A DNA stretch of 64,000 bases, from the NCBI GenBank assembly GCA_000967895.1, contig FO203512.1, forward strand, positions 2,193,350 through 2,257,349, written 5' to 3'. Shown here one piece after another: positions 18,039 to 27,735 of the stretch. Below the pieces are notes generated by a model. It did no database searches, had not been told where the DNA came from, and was given only the letters and a program-made list of their open reading frames with translations. This stretch comes from Oleispira antarctica RB-8. GTDB lineage: Bacteria; Pseudomonadota; Gammaproteobacteria; Pseudomonadales; Oceanobacteraceae. Made by a program: the position numbers and the translations under genes. Every line of letters begins with the position of its first letter. Within the stretch, counting starts at the first letter, position 1.

Positions 18039-19600
18039 GTCAAACAGTTCCTGTTAAGCGAATTACTTGAATTGGAATAAGGTCCAACATCATTTTCTTC
18101 TTGCGGATCAGCATAAATTGTCTCTTTTGACTGCATAAAGGCAATTGAGAAATCGACCACACTGTCTTTATCCCAAATATACCCCATACCTAAAGAATAC
18201 AGCTCAGCAAAACCTAGCGGCGCCTGAATACTCATAGCATCATCTGGAATCGACGTTGCACGAGGTTCATAACCCGCACGTAACTGTACTCGTGAATTCA
18301 TATCATACGCAAAACCGAACGCTGGGCTCCAGACACTCTTAAAACCAAGCGGTTGCTTTAACGTAGTATCCGTCACTAAGCCTGGCGCTAAAATTTTTGC
18401 TGAACTTAAAAAGCTCACAGGACGATCAAATTGAAGCTCTAAATAATCCCATTTATCAAAATCAGTCCAGCCTAGGTCAACGTTAAATTGAAAGTCTTCA
18501 AAAAACTTTAACTTAATACCGGTTTGAAAGCGCTGAGGGAATACCTGCTCAGTCGTAACTAAGCCCGACTCCTTCTTAACCCCAGATGGCAATTGGAAAA
18601 TTGCACCACCAATAGCCCCAAAGATTGTTGACTGAAGTTTTCTGAAGAATCCCGCAAAATCATCGGTATATTCTAGCTCATATGTTCCTTTCAAGTGTGC
18701 AGTTGCACCACTTTGGTAGGTAGCACCCCAAGCAAACCACTCTTTAGGTTCCCATAAAAAGCCAATATTAAACGACGGAGATAAGCTTTCCTGCGTATCA
18801 ACTTTAAGCGTACCCACATCTTCATAAGGTCCGATTTTACCACCACACAAGGCGATTAGTGGTACCAAAGGATCATTACCCGTCTGGGTGCCATCATCGT
18901 TAAAACAACCAAAAGCATCCTGTAATTGATCAGCGACCGCGATTAAAATACTCGGAGCACGTAAGTCTTGTTCTAGTGCCAAAGCATGATGACTGAATAA
19001 GAAACTTGCACCGACGGCAAATTCATCATTAACCTGATAACCAAAAGAAGGCGTCAGGTACGAGAAACGCTGCATCGCAACTTTCTTCGCTTGATAACGA
19101 CCTGGGTCATCATCTGACTTCGCAAAACCTGCTGCCATTGGTGCATAAACCGCATTGGCAAAAGTGAAGCGAGAACCTTCAGGCTTAATTGACATACCGG
19201 CGGATGGCAATTGCAAAATAGGCAAGATATCCATTGGCATAATACCAAAACCTGGAATATAAGCCGCTGCAGTGGCTTCGCCGCTTTGCCCTGCTACTGG
19301 ATCATCATTAATATCTAATAGCTGTCCTGAACCATCATAGTGATCAGGCACTTGGAAATCATATTCTGCTTTCAGATAAATATTCTGCAGCGAGAATTGA
19401 ATTTGTCGCCCATCCAGCTTGGTTAAGCCCGCAGGGTTAAAGTGAATACTCATAATACCAACTGGGTCTGCCGTTACAGCATTACCCATAGACATAGCCT
19501 TGGTATCAATAAATAAATTTGTCGCTAACTGCGCTTGAGTACTACTCGCTGCCAACCCTAAGGTCAACACCGCTAGTCGTTTAAACATCGCAATATTCAT
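17948..19600 (-). CDS. OmpP1/FadL family outer-membrane protein
   Basis: FadL-type barrels carry hydrophobic compounds such as long-chain fatty acids across the outer membrane. The 550-residue protein has a signal peptide ending STQAQ and the N-terminal pattern MSMGNAVTADPVGIMSIHFNPAGL, here given in two parts: MSMGNAVTADP then FNPAGL, typical of the hatch region. It ends in a terminal phenylalanine (YRTKF), the usual barrel sorting signal. A strong GGAG site precedes the ATG. It is 31 bp after another predicted outer-membrane protein and overlaps the next gene. Whether it carries fatty acids or serves the cluster's secreted protein is open. Confidence 0.85.
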   Translation of the reverse strand: MNIAMFKRLAVLTLGLAASSTQAQLATNLFIDTKAMSMGNAVTADPVGIMSIHFNPAGLTKLDGRQIQFSLQNIYLKAEYDFQVPDHYDGSGQLLDINDDPVAGQSGEATAAAYIPGFGIMPMDILPILQLPSAGMSIKPEGSRFTFANAVYAPMAAGFAKSDDDPGRYQAKKVAMQRFSYLTPSFGYQVNDEFAVGASFLFSHHALALEQDLRAPSILIAVADQLQDAFGCFNDDGTQTGNDPLVPLIALCGGKIGPYEDVGTLKVDTQESLSPSFNIGFLWEPKEWFAWGATYQSGATAHLKGTYELEYTDDFAGFFRKLQSTIFGAIGGAIFQLPSGVKKESGLVTTEQVFPQRFQTGIKLKFFEDFQFNVDLGWTDFDKWDYLELQFDRPVSFLSSAKILAPGLVTDTTLKQPLGFKSVWSPAFGFAYDMNSRVQLRAGYEPRATSIPDDAMSIQAPLGFAELYSLGMGYIWDKDSVVDFSIAFMQSKETIYADPQEENDVGPYSNSSNSLNRNCLTCTVTNPYPSLDVRTKLTIGAVGITYRTKF

Positions 19601-19630
19601 GTTCGTCTCCTTATTGCCTTTATGCGATGT

Positions 19631-20683
19631 TTACAAGCTTGCCTTCACGCCTTCGATATCGATCGGCATAGAAAATCCAACCATGAAATCAGGCGCTGAC
19701 TCTGTCATACCAAAGCCCACATTTATATTAGTAATTGTTTTAGGTGAAATGCGCACGCCTAAGGCAAAGTTCATAATACCCGTTACCTGACTGCCGACTG
19801 TACTATTAATCTTGTTACGCCCACGCTGTAATACAAACTTTGTTTCGTCATTATAAGATGCCTGAAAAGACACACTCAAAGAGACGTCGTACGAAAGTGA
19901 GTAAGCAAAACCCATAGAACCCGATAGCGAGCTGCCAGGATGAACTTCTTTCAAAATAGCGCCATCACGAACTTGATTAAGATCAGTCTCAGGAATGTTA
20001 TAACCATAAGTACCTGAGCCAAATAGAACAACAGGGTCTAATACTTTAGAAATACTACCACCACCACTGATGCTGTAATAACCAGAACCCGTCGCCAGGT
20101 TTTTATTAGGGTCTACTTCATAAGGGCTATCAGCGGTTTTAAGCTTTAAGGAACCAAATAAGGTTTTACTGATGGTGCCTGGAACAATGCCCCATGGCTG
20201 CCAACGAACGGTTCCGCTTAAATCACCCATCGCGTAGTTGGTCATATCCTCTTCCGTATCAAACTTAGCCACCAAAGGGATGCGACCACCAATGGTCACG
20301 TTGTCTAACAGACCATAATCCAAGCTAAACGAATTGGTAAACGTATGAGAGGCGGAAGGTGAAACATCTGCGCTCAAGATATTTGAAGAACCATTAGGAT
20401 CGCCATTATTATCAAGCTGAGGAGCAATAAGCAGACTTAATCGCTGATCACCGTAATAACTGTAATCAAAGCTATAGTTTAAGCTCATTCCCCCTTTTTT
20501 TAGCAAAGAATAGCTACTTTCCGCGGCCTCAAATACTTCTTCAAGCGCCTGCTCGGTATCCGTGTCCGTGGCTTGCTTGGTTAATGCTTCTCTCGCCTCC
20601 GAAACATCTGCGGCCTGAACCAAAGAAGCACCGGTTGCACTAAGAGCGATCAATAATAATGATGAATGCAGCTTAATCCCCAT
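19631..20683 (-). CDS. predicted outer-membrane beta-barrel protein
   Basis: I do not recognise a named family with certainty. The 350-residue protein has a signal peptide ending SLVQAAD, a short helical segment rich in Glu/Ala (about residues 28-55), then alternating hydrophobic and polar strands with many Gly, Ser and Asn residues, consistent with a beta-barrel, as in MetA/phenol-pathway-like outer-membrane proteins. AGGGA eight bases before the ATG supports the start. It lies between the C39-like peptidase and the FadL-type gene, with about 30 bp on each side, so one operon is likely. It could be the transporter or receptor partner of the peptidase gene. Confidence 0.65.
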   Translation of the reverse strand: MGIKLHSSLLLIALSATGASLVQAADVSEAREALTKQATDTDTEQALEEVFEAAESSYSLLKKGGMSLNYSFDYSYYGDQRLSLLIAPQLDNNGDPNGSSNILSADVSPSASHTFTNSFSLDYGLLDNVTIGGRIPLVAKFDTEEDMTNYAMGDLSGTVRWQPWGIVPGTISKTLFGSLKLKTADSPYEVDPNKNLATGSGYYSISGGGSISKVLDPVVLFGSGTYGYNIPETDLNQVRDGAILKEVHPGSSLSGSMGFAYSLSYDVSLSVSFQASYNDETKFVLQRGRNKINSTVGSQVTGIMNFALGVRISPKTITNINVGFGMTESAPDFMVGFSMPIDIEGVKASL

Positions 20684-20717
20684 TGGAATCCCTATCTTTT
20701 GTAAGTTCTTATTTTAA

Positions 20718-21710
20718 TTAGTTACGCTTATAACGTATATTTTTTTCAATACTACGAACACCGTTATCATACAAATCGTCAGTGCCACTCCAATAGATGG
20801 AGTTGAATTCATTATCGCCACTTTGGTCGTAAAACTTGCTGTTATCGGATGGGTAGTATTGATTACCATCTGCATTCAACATCGGCTCCCCGGGCTGAAT
20901 TACTTGACCAAACTCTGTAACAGGTGCAGAAGTATCATTTCTAGCAATATCAAATTTGAAATACGCGTTGTTATTTAATGATGCAATTTTGTTATAAAAA
21001 TTACCATCAACAGGCATTGCAAAATGAGGAAATTCTTTGAACGTATTTTCCGCAATAATATAGTCGGAAACATAACGTAAATCTTGTTCTTGCAGTTCCA
21101 AACCATTCGTAGGTTTGTGCCCATTCGGGAAGACAATAAACAATACGTTGTTATCCCAAATTTCTAAAAAGCGATGCATGGTAAAACTGATATTACCCAA
21201 TGCTGGGTCAGCCACAAAAACACGCCCATCATACACAGCGCGTACCACAACAAAGTGTTTAAAACCTGCGTATTCAATCGGTGCGATTGCGGGGTGATCG
21301 AGCTCTTCTAAATCAGACGCCTCCGCTTTAAAACCACCCGATGGATGACCCAGTGCGGTTACAAGGCGCTTCATGTCTAGTAAGGAAAAACCACGACGCT
21401 CAACAATACGCTCGGTTTCACCAAAACGCAGCAGTCCTTCCATTACTTGACGCTCTTGGAAGTTACGACCTAGATAGAAATCGAGCACGGTAGTGAGTGC
21501 TGCAGAACCGCAGCTATAATCGAAGGCTTGACGCACTACGTTATTAAAACGCTGAGTCGCCAGAGGCTCCACATTGATGAATACATCCTGCTGAGCAGGT
21601 TCAGTATTCGCAACACGGTAAACGATATCACCCTCTTGACGATCAGGCACAATAGCCAGCTCGTTAATAATAGAGAATGCGATGATAGAACCTAATAAAA
21701 TGATTAGCAC
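20718..21710 (-). CDS. C39-like cysteine peptidase, membrane-anchored
   Basis: The N-terminus holds one membrane span (about residues 1-18) and the middle is a C39-like peptidase domain with Cys67 in DYSCGSAALT, His152 in GFKHFVVV and Asp168 in VADPALGN. C39 domains cut after double-glycine leaders in bacteriocin exporters; stand-alone versions accompany secreted fibre or amyloid proteins, such as FapD in Pseudomonas. The start is a GTG at 21708-21710 with GGGG upstream; no better start is present. The domain faces the periplasm by prediction. It lies downstream of the FilA-like gene beyond a terminator and upstream of two outer-membrane proteins. Confidence 0.8.
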   Translation of the reverse strand: MLIILLGSIIAFSIINELAIVPDRQEGDIVYRVANTEPAQQDVFINVEPLATQRFNNVVRQAFDYSCGSAALTTVLDFYLGRNFQERQVMEGLLRFGETERIVERRGFSLLDMKRLVTALGHPSGGFKAEASDLEELDHPAIAPIEYAGFKHFVVVRAVYDGRVFVADPALGNISFTMHRFLEIWDNNVLFIVFPNGHKPTNGLELQEQDLRYVSDYIIAENTFKEFPHFAMPVDGNFYNKIASLNNNAYFKFDIARNDTSAPVTEFGQVIQPGEPMLNADGNQYYPSDNSKFYDQSGDNEFNSIYWSGTDDLYDNGVRSIEKNIRYKRN

Positions 21711-22030
21711 AGTATTTCCCCAACTCCCTGAGAAGCGTCTTGGATTATTATTTTTTTATACCTAAGACTTGCAAACTCATGTTACAGAAGTTTACTCAAA
21801 AGACCACTTATAATTACAATCAATTCGGGCATTTAGGGAATATTTACGTAGAAAAAAGACAAAATAAGCCAATACAAACAAGGAAGAAAGCATCGCTAAA
21901 TATGAGTTTGCTGATATTTAATTTTCACACAGGCACGAATTAAGCCTGCCTAACAACTACCAACATTTGAATTAGAAACAAACAACGCAAGAGTAGATTA
22001 AGCACATCTACAAACATAATTTACCGACAT
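21711..22030. other. non-coding gap upstream of the C39-like gene
   Basis: About 320 AT-rich bases separate the terminator of the FilA-like gene from the C39-like gene. It presumably carries the promoter of the four-to-five-gene operon, but I see no hexamer pair convincing enough to mark and no credible gene. Confidence 0.5.
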
Positions 22031-22055
22031 AAAAAAACCCGCCGAAGCGGGTTTC
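22031..22055 (-). terminator. strong intrinsic terminator after the FilA-like gene
   Basis: On the minus strand AAACCCGC and GCGGGTTT pair around a TTCG loop and run into seven T. The UUCG tetraloop makes it very stable. It lies about 40 bp past the stop and separates the FilA-like gene from the peptidase operon. Confidence 0.9.
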
Positions 22056-22094
22056 TTTATACTAGCAATTCTAAAATCAAATAATCACAAATGA

Positions 22095-22994
22095 TTAGTG
22101 ACCATAGATACGAGTAGTCATGCCAGCAAGATTAATATCTGAAACCTTAACCGTACCAATTGAAGGTGAAGTACCAAACGCAATACCACCAACTTCTAAT
22201 GTACCTGCAATCTCACCCATCTGAATGTAAAGACCAGCGCCTTGTGCTTGAGTGCCGCCTTTAGCCCAGATAACCTGATCCATAGTTGCCTTACTACCTA
22301 TACCAGTAGTACCATAAAATCTAACATCTGAGATATTGATAGCAGAACTAGTTGCGTAAAAATCAGATGTAGCATCACCAGCAGCACCACCAGCGGCTAT
22401 AGATTTAGCATCTGCTTGAGCTCGAGTATAACCAAACATACCTACATCAAGGTCTGTAATTTCAAGAGAACTAGTTGAACGAATTGCAACTGAACCTTCA
22501 AATGCTGCAGCACCAAAACCATCAGCCTGAGCTTGAGTTGCAAGTGAGTTTGCACCTGCAAGGTTCATGATCTGAGTAGTACTTTCACCCAAATCAACCG
22601 TCATATTCAAGTTATTAACAACTTCAGTAGTACCGTTAGTACCTTTCAAAGCAACCGCACTGTAATTACCAGTACCGTCATCACCAAGTGCTAAATTAAC
22701 ACCAGTAACAGCAGTTGTTCCGATCAATAAGTTACCTTCAGCATCAACGTCGATTGTTTGAGTAAGTTTTGTAATGTCGTTTACAGTTACATTTTGAATT
22801 AATACAGAACCTTCATCTTTGTATTCGATTTCGCCAATAGAAATACCAGAACCGCCAACACTAATGTCAATTGTAACACCGGCCTGACCTGTTGTATTAC
22901 CAAGAACTGAATCGTCCAAAGCTTCCATAGCTTGAGTTGCGAAAGAAGCTGTTGCGATAGCAGATACTAAAGCGATTTTTTGGAAAGTTTTCAT
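22095..22994 (-). CDS. secreted FilA-like surface protein
   Basis: The 299-residue protein has a signal peptide (MKTFQKIALVSAIATASFAT, cleavage near TQA), then LDDSVLGNTTGQAGVTIDI. This 'L-(D)-D-x-x-L-x-x-x-T-G-Q-A-G-(V/L)-T-I' start is what I recall from the Acinetobacter FilA group, called putative pilus-system proteins. The rest is rich in Gly, Thr, Asn and Val and looks like repeated beta-strands, with almost no Cys. GGAG ten bases before the ATG at 22992-22994 fixes the start; an upstream ATG would prepend an odd polar extension. The own terminator and low-complexity mature part suggest high expression. Assembly state is unknown. Confidence 0.7.
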   Translation of the reverse strand: MKTFQKIALVSAIATASFATQAMEALDDSVLGNTTGQAGVTIDISVGGSGISIGEIEYKDEGSVLIQNVTVNDITKLTQTIDVDAEGNLLIGTTAVTGVNLALGDDGTGNYSAVALKGTNGTTEVVNNLNMTVDLGESTTQIMNLAGANSLATQAQADGFGAAAFEGSVAIRSTSSLEITDLDVGMFGYTRAQADAKSIAAGGAAGDATSDFYATSSAINISDVRFYGTTGIGSKATMDQVIWAKGGTQAQGAGLYIQMGEIAGTLEVGGIAFGTSPSIGTVKVSDINLAGMTTRIYGH

Positions 22995-23315
22995 GAGTGC
23001 ACACTCCGTTATATTATGATTATGAGTAGTATTCCCTACTCTCATTCCCTAGGTAGAAATCGTATCTCAATAAAGAGCTACTCAATCTGGGAACTAATCA
23101 TGCATAGTTCATTTTTATTGTTATCGTTTTACCCTGCTGTCTAAGCTTTAAGCCAAGATCAGAAGTTGCACAAACAATATTATGGGACTCTTTCTTTGTC
23201 TAGATATATTTCAACATTTTGACCAGTTTTTTTGTAAACTACAGACACATAGAGTTAAGTGTCTTACATCCTGCTAATTTGGCAGACTTTAACCTCCGGC
23301 AGGGTCACTTATTTA

Positions 23316-24809
23316 ATGCATTTAACAAACATTCGTACCAATAAAATCATGCACCCAACCTCTTTATCTCAAATTGATTCTTGCCAGATTTTCACCGCTC
23401 TTATAAAGATGAGTCGCTCAGCTAATAGCCAATTGACGCTATCTGATATTAGCTTTCTTATATCTAAGCCATTTGATGTTGTAAGCTCCGAACTCTCAAC
23501 TAAAAATAATAATGACAAACGATTTAGTTTTTTAAGCGCCAACCCTAGCGAGAGAATGAATTTTTATTGCTCCAGTGAAATTAAGACTTGGCAGCAATCT
23601 ATTCAGAAAAATACAGTAACTGAAGCAAACACCCCCTTCGAAAATAACGCCGCTGAGTTTAAAGAAAAGAGTCAAGAATCAAGAATACCTTTCCATTCAG
23701 GCTGGATTGGTTATTTTTCTTACCCAAGGTCAACGCCTAACACCACTCATAATACAGCGACAAACATACCGACCAAATCAATAGCCGAGTTCAATTACTA
23801 CCCTTGGAGTATTTGCTTTGATCACTCACTTGGGCAATTTCATTTACTTGGCAAGCCAGATCAGGCCGCCAAAGAAGCGTATGCCTGGCTATTAGCCGAA
23901 CTATCGAATCAACGCACCAATAAGCTAACCGCTCAACCTCAACCTCAGGCATCATCATTTTTGACGACTCCTTTTATTGCAGCACCCTTTATAGCAAGGT
24001 GGCAAAAAAGTGATTATAAAAAGGCCTTCGACCGAGTACAGGATTATTTATTAGCGGGCGATTGCTATCAGGTTAACTTAACCCACCCTTTCGTCAGTTC
24101 TCACTATGAAGGCTCCGCTATCGATACGATTCAGCCATTAGCGAGCGCTCTTAAACCCAACTTTGGCTGTTACTTTCAAGGTAAGGATTGCGAACTGGTA
24201 AGTATGAGCCCAGAGCGTTTCATGAGTATCAACAGCTCTGGAGTACTAGAAGCCAAGCCCATTAAAGGAACCATCAAACGAGGCGAAGATAGCGCTCTCG
24301 ATAAAGCACTGATTGCCGAACTCAGTAACAGCGCTAAAAACAAAGCTGAAAATCTAATGATTGTGGACTTACTGCGTAATGACTTGAGCATGTCGGCCAT
24401 CCCCGGCAGCGTTAAAGTCGATAAGTTGTTTGAATTAGAGTCTCATCCGAATGTACACCATTTAGTGAGTACGATTAGCGCTCAACTGAAACCCGAGATC
24501 AGCCCTGCAGAAGCAATTAACAGTGCCTTCCCCGGCGGTTCAATCACTGGTGCTCCAAAAAAACGCGCAATGGAAATCATTGAAGAGCTCGAAGTGCAGC
24601 CTCGTTCTTTATACTGCGGTAGCTTTGGTTATTTTTCCGATACAGGCAATACCGATTTTAATATTTTAATACGCAGCTTAGAGTTCCGTGACAATACTAT
24701 TACTTGCTGGGGCGGCGGTGGCATAACGGTAGATTCTGATTGTGACGAAGAGTACGAAGAGAGTTTAACCAAAATACAGCGCATTATGGATGTAATAGAA
24801 GGATTATAG
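23316..24809 (+). CDS. pabB: aminodeoxychorismate synthase component I
   Basis: PabB converts chorismate to aminodeoxychorismate with PabA, the first step to p-aminobenzoate and folate. The C-terminal chorismate-binding domain has PIKGTIKRG, where the lysine distinguishes PabB from anthranilate synthase (PIAGT), then LIVDLLRNDL-like MIVDLLRNDL and GGSITGAPKKRAMEII. At 497 residues it is longer than E. coli PabB (453), with a poorly conserved N-terminus. The start is uncertain: ATG at 23316 has AGGG 12 bases upstream, ATG at 23349 has none. It converges on thrH. Confidence 0.88.
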   Translation: MHLTNIRTNKIMHPTSLSQIDSCQIFTALIKMSRSANSQLTLSDISFLISKPFDVVSSELSTKNNNDKRFSFLSANPSERMNFYCSSEIKTWQQSIQKNTVTEANTPFENNAAEFKEKSQESRIPFHSGWIGYFSYPRSTPNTTHNTATNIPTKSIAEFNYYPWSICFDHSLGQFHLLGKPDQAAKEAYAWLLAELSNQRTNKLTAQPQPQASSFLTTPFIAAPFIARWQKSDYKKAFDRVQDYLLAGDCYQVNLTHPFVSSHYEGSAIDTIQPLASALKPNFGCYFQGKDCELVSMSPERFMSINSSGVLEAKPIKGTIKRGEDSALDKALIAELSNSAKNKAENLMIVDLLRNDLSMSAIPGSVKVDKLFELESHPNVHHLVSTISAQLKPEISPAEAINSAFPGGSITGAPKKRAMEIIEELEVQPRSLYCGSFGYFSDTGNTDFNILIRSLEFRDNTITCWGGGGITVDSDCDEEYEESLTKIQRIMDVIEGL

Positions 24810-24837
24810 CTGTGTAGGCTAGCCTTCAAACTCGCTA

Positions 24838-24903
24838 GTCGCACTAAAGTACGACCTACATTTTAAGATTGCCCTTAGTTGTAGGTCGGTCTTTAGGCCG
24901 ACA
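24838..24903. repeat. REP-like inverted pair between pabB and thrH
   Basis: Two related units face each other. 24838-24860 reads GTCGCACTAAAGTACGACC then TACA; 24880-24903 reads TGTAGGTCGGTCTTTAGGCC then GACA. Each unit is itself a hairpin (GTCG..CGAC) with an ACTAAAGT-type loop, and the TGTAGGTCG ends pair across the 19-base spacer. This is the form of a REP pair (BIME) in a convergent intergenic region, where such elements protect 3' ends. Confidence 0.6.
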
Positions 24904-24929
24904 GCATTTTTAAAAACTAGCGTTCTATT

Positions 24930-25559
24930 TTAAAGCGTTAACTCTCTATTCGAAGCTTTTAAGAATTCTTTCTTAAGGTCTTCATATTCATGAACGGCTG
25001 GAAATTGAGGAAACTCTGCAATCACATTCTTAGGAGCTTTAAATAAGATACCCGCGTCGGCTTCGGCCAACATCGTAGTATCATTGTAAGAATCGCCCGC
25101 TGCAATCGTGCGGTAATAGATTGTTTGTAAGGCACGAATAGACTGGCGTTTAGGATCAGCCTGGCGCAAGTGATAGTTAATAACGCGACCTTCTTCATCT
25201 GTTTCTAGACGATGACAAAATAAGGTTGGAAAACCCAGCTGACGCATTAACGGCTGTGAAAACTCATAAAAAGTATCCGATAAGATAATCACCTGAAAAC
25301 GCTCACGCAACCAATTAACAAACTCAACAGCACCTTCTAAAGGTTTAAGCGTGGCGATCACTTCTTGAATGTCTTGTAGCTTAAAGCCATGCTCATCAAG
25401 AATGCGTAAGCGCTGCTTCATTAATACATCATAATCTGGAATATCACGAGTCGTCGCTTTCAACTCTTCTATGCCTGTTTTATTGGCAAATTCAATCCAA
25501 ATTTCAGGAATCAGTACACCTTCAAGATCTAAGCAAGCTACTTCCACAATACGCTCCAA
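24930..25559 (-). CDS. thrH: phosphoserine phosphatase / homoserine phosphotransferase ThrH
   Basis: ThrH is a HAD enzyme that dephosphorylates phosphoserine and can transfer phosphate to homoserine. The 209-residue protein has the nucleophile motif ACLDLEGVLVPE-like ACLDLEGVLIPE, ATTRDIPDYDVLMKQRLRIL, the motif II SDTFYEFSQPLMRQLGFPT and motif IV AAGDSYNDTTML, nearly as in P. aeruginosa ThrH. It sits between pabB and cysH, as in Pseudomonas (PA1757, from memory). No irregularity. Confidence 0.93.
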   Translation of the reverse strand: MERIVEVACLDLEGVLIPEIWIEFANKTGIEELKATTRDIPDYDVLMKQRLRILDEHGFKLQDIQEVIATLKPLEGAVEFVNWLRERFQVIILSDTFYEFSQPLMRQLGFPTLFCHRLETDEEGRVINYHLRQADPKRQSIRALQTIYYRTIAAGDSYNDTTMLAEADAGILFKAPKNVIAEFPQFPAVHEYEDLKKEFLKASNRELTL

Positions 25560-25827
25560 TTTTTGACGTTATTTTAATGATAATAAAATGCGTACTCTAA
25601 CAGTAAATACGCTAAAAACAATAGAACATAAGAGCATTGAATTCGGACCAGTACGCTCACAGACCATTCTTTTAATTATATAAATATCAGCTTTAATTAT
25701 TTTAAAGCATATATCGAATCATGCTAGGCTGCATTCACTGTGAAATAAGCCAAATAGAAATACGTCTAGCCAAAAGAAGACTAAAATAGCCTTCATCTAG
25801 ACAATCATCTTGATAGAGAATTATACA

Positions 25828-26547
25828 ATGCTTGATTTAACTCAAATCAATCAGGATTTCGCTGATAAGCGCCCTAAAGACCTGATCAAATACGCCATTG
25901 AAAACCATGGCAAAATCGCTGTTAGTTTCAGTGGCGCAGAAGATGTTATTTTGGTTGATATGGCCACAAAGATAGACCCTAACGTGCAGGTTTTTTGCTT
26001 AGATACTGGCCGCTTGCATGCCGAAACCTATCAGTTCATCGAAAAAGTCCGTAAGCACTACAATATTCAAATCGAATTAATGTCACCCGAGCAAGCCGCA
26101 CTAGAAGCTTTTAGTAAAGAAAAAGGCTTATTTAGCTTCTACGAAGATGGGCATAAGGAGTGCTGTGGTGTGCGAAAAATAGCCCCCCTTAAACGCAAGC
26201 TCACGACATTGGACGCTTGGATCACAGGTCAAAGAAAAGATCAAAGCCCTGGCACTCGCACTGAAATTGCATTATGCGAAGAAGATAACTTCCCCGGAGT
26301 GGGAGAAGTATTATACAAGTACAACCCACTAGCGAATTGGACTTCGGCTCAGGTTTGGGAGTACATCAAGATTTTTGATGTACCTTTTAATGAGCTCCAT
26401 AATCAAGGCTACATTAGTATTGGCTGTGAACCCTGCACTCGCCCTGTCTTGCCAAATCAACATGAGCGCGAAGGCCGCTGGTGGTGGGAAGGTGGTGACC
26501 ACAAAGAATGTGGGCTGCATGCGGGGAATATTATTGGTAAGGGCTAA
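25828..26547 (+). CDS. cysH: adenylyl-sulfate (APS) reductase, iron-sulfur type
   Basis: This enzyme reduces activated sulfate to sulfite in assimilation. The 239-residue protein has [12 protein letters not shown] and [11 protein letters not shown], whose two cysteine pairs bind a [4Fe-4S] cluster; this marks the bacterial APS-reducing type rather than the E. coli PAPS-reducing type, which lacks them. The catalytic cysteine is in HKECGLH near the C-terminus. I chose the ATG at 25828 over a TTG at 25810. The convergent cysB gene encodes the likely regulator, with a terminator between. Confidence 0.94.
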   Translation: MLDLTQINQDFADKRPKDLIKYAIENHGKIAVSFSGAEDVILVDMATKIDPNVQVFCLDTGRLHAETYQFIEKVRKHYNIQIELMSPEQAALEAFSKEKGLFSFYEDGHKECCGVRKIAPLKRKLTTLDAWITGQRKDQSPGTRTEIALCEEDNFPGVGEVLYKYNPLANWTSAQVWEYIKIFDVPFNELHNQGYISIGCEPCTRPVLPNQHEREGRWWWEGGDHKECGLHAGNIIGKG

Positions 26548-26565
26548 ACTTAGGTTGCCACAAAA

Positions 26566-26612
26566 GAAAGGTTAACCATCGAGACGTAACGTTTCGCTGG
26601 TTAACCTTTTTT
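26566..26612. terminator. bidirectional terminator between cysH and cysB
   Basis: AAAGGTTAACC pairs with GGTTAACCTTT, with an inner CGAGACGT/ACGTTTCG stem, and six T follow on the plus strand. It ends cysH transcripts; the minus-strand side has fewer T but may also stop cysB transcripts. Confidence 0.8.
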
Positions 26613-26625
26613 AATATTTTCTAGA

Positions 26626-27621
<996 letters not shown>

Positions 27622-27655
27622 TCAAAAAAGTTATAAAAATATAAATAAATATTCC

Positions 27656-27674
27656 TTTCCAGAATAGCTGGAAA
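27656..27674. promoter_or_regulatory. inverted repeat in the cysB/TSUP divergent region
   Basis: TTTCCAG and CTGGAAA form a perfect 7-bp inverted repeat with a five-base spacer, followed at once by a TATAAT (27677-27682) on the plus strand. A regulator bound here would block or help the permease promoter and could also affect cysB. The binding protein is unknown. Confidence 0.4.
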
Positions 27675-27735
27675 CGTATAATTTACCAGCCTTTCTCTTT
27701 CCTTAGACTCTTAAATAGTAGTTTAGACTATATTC

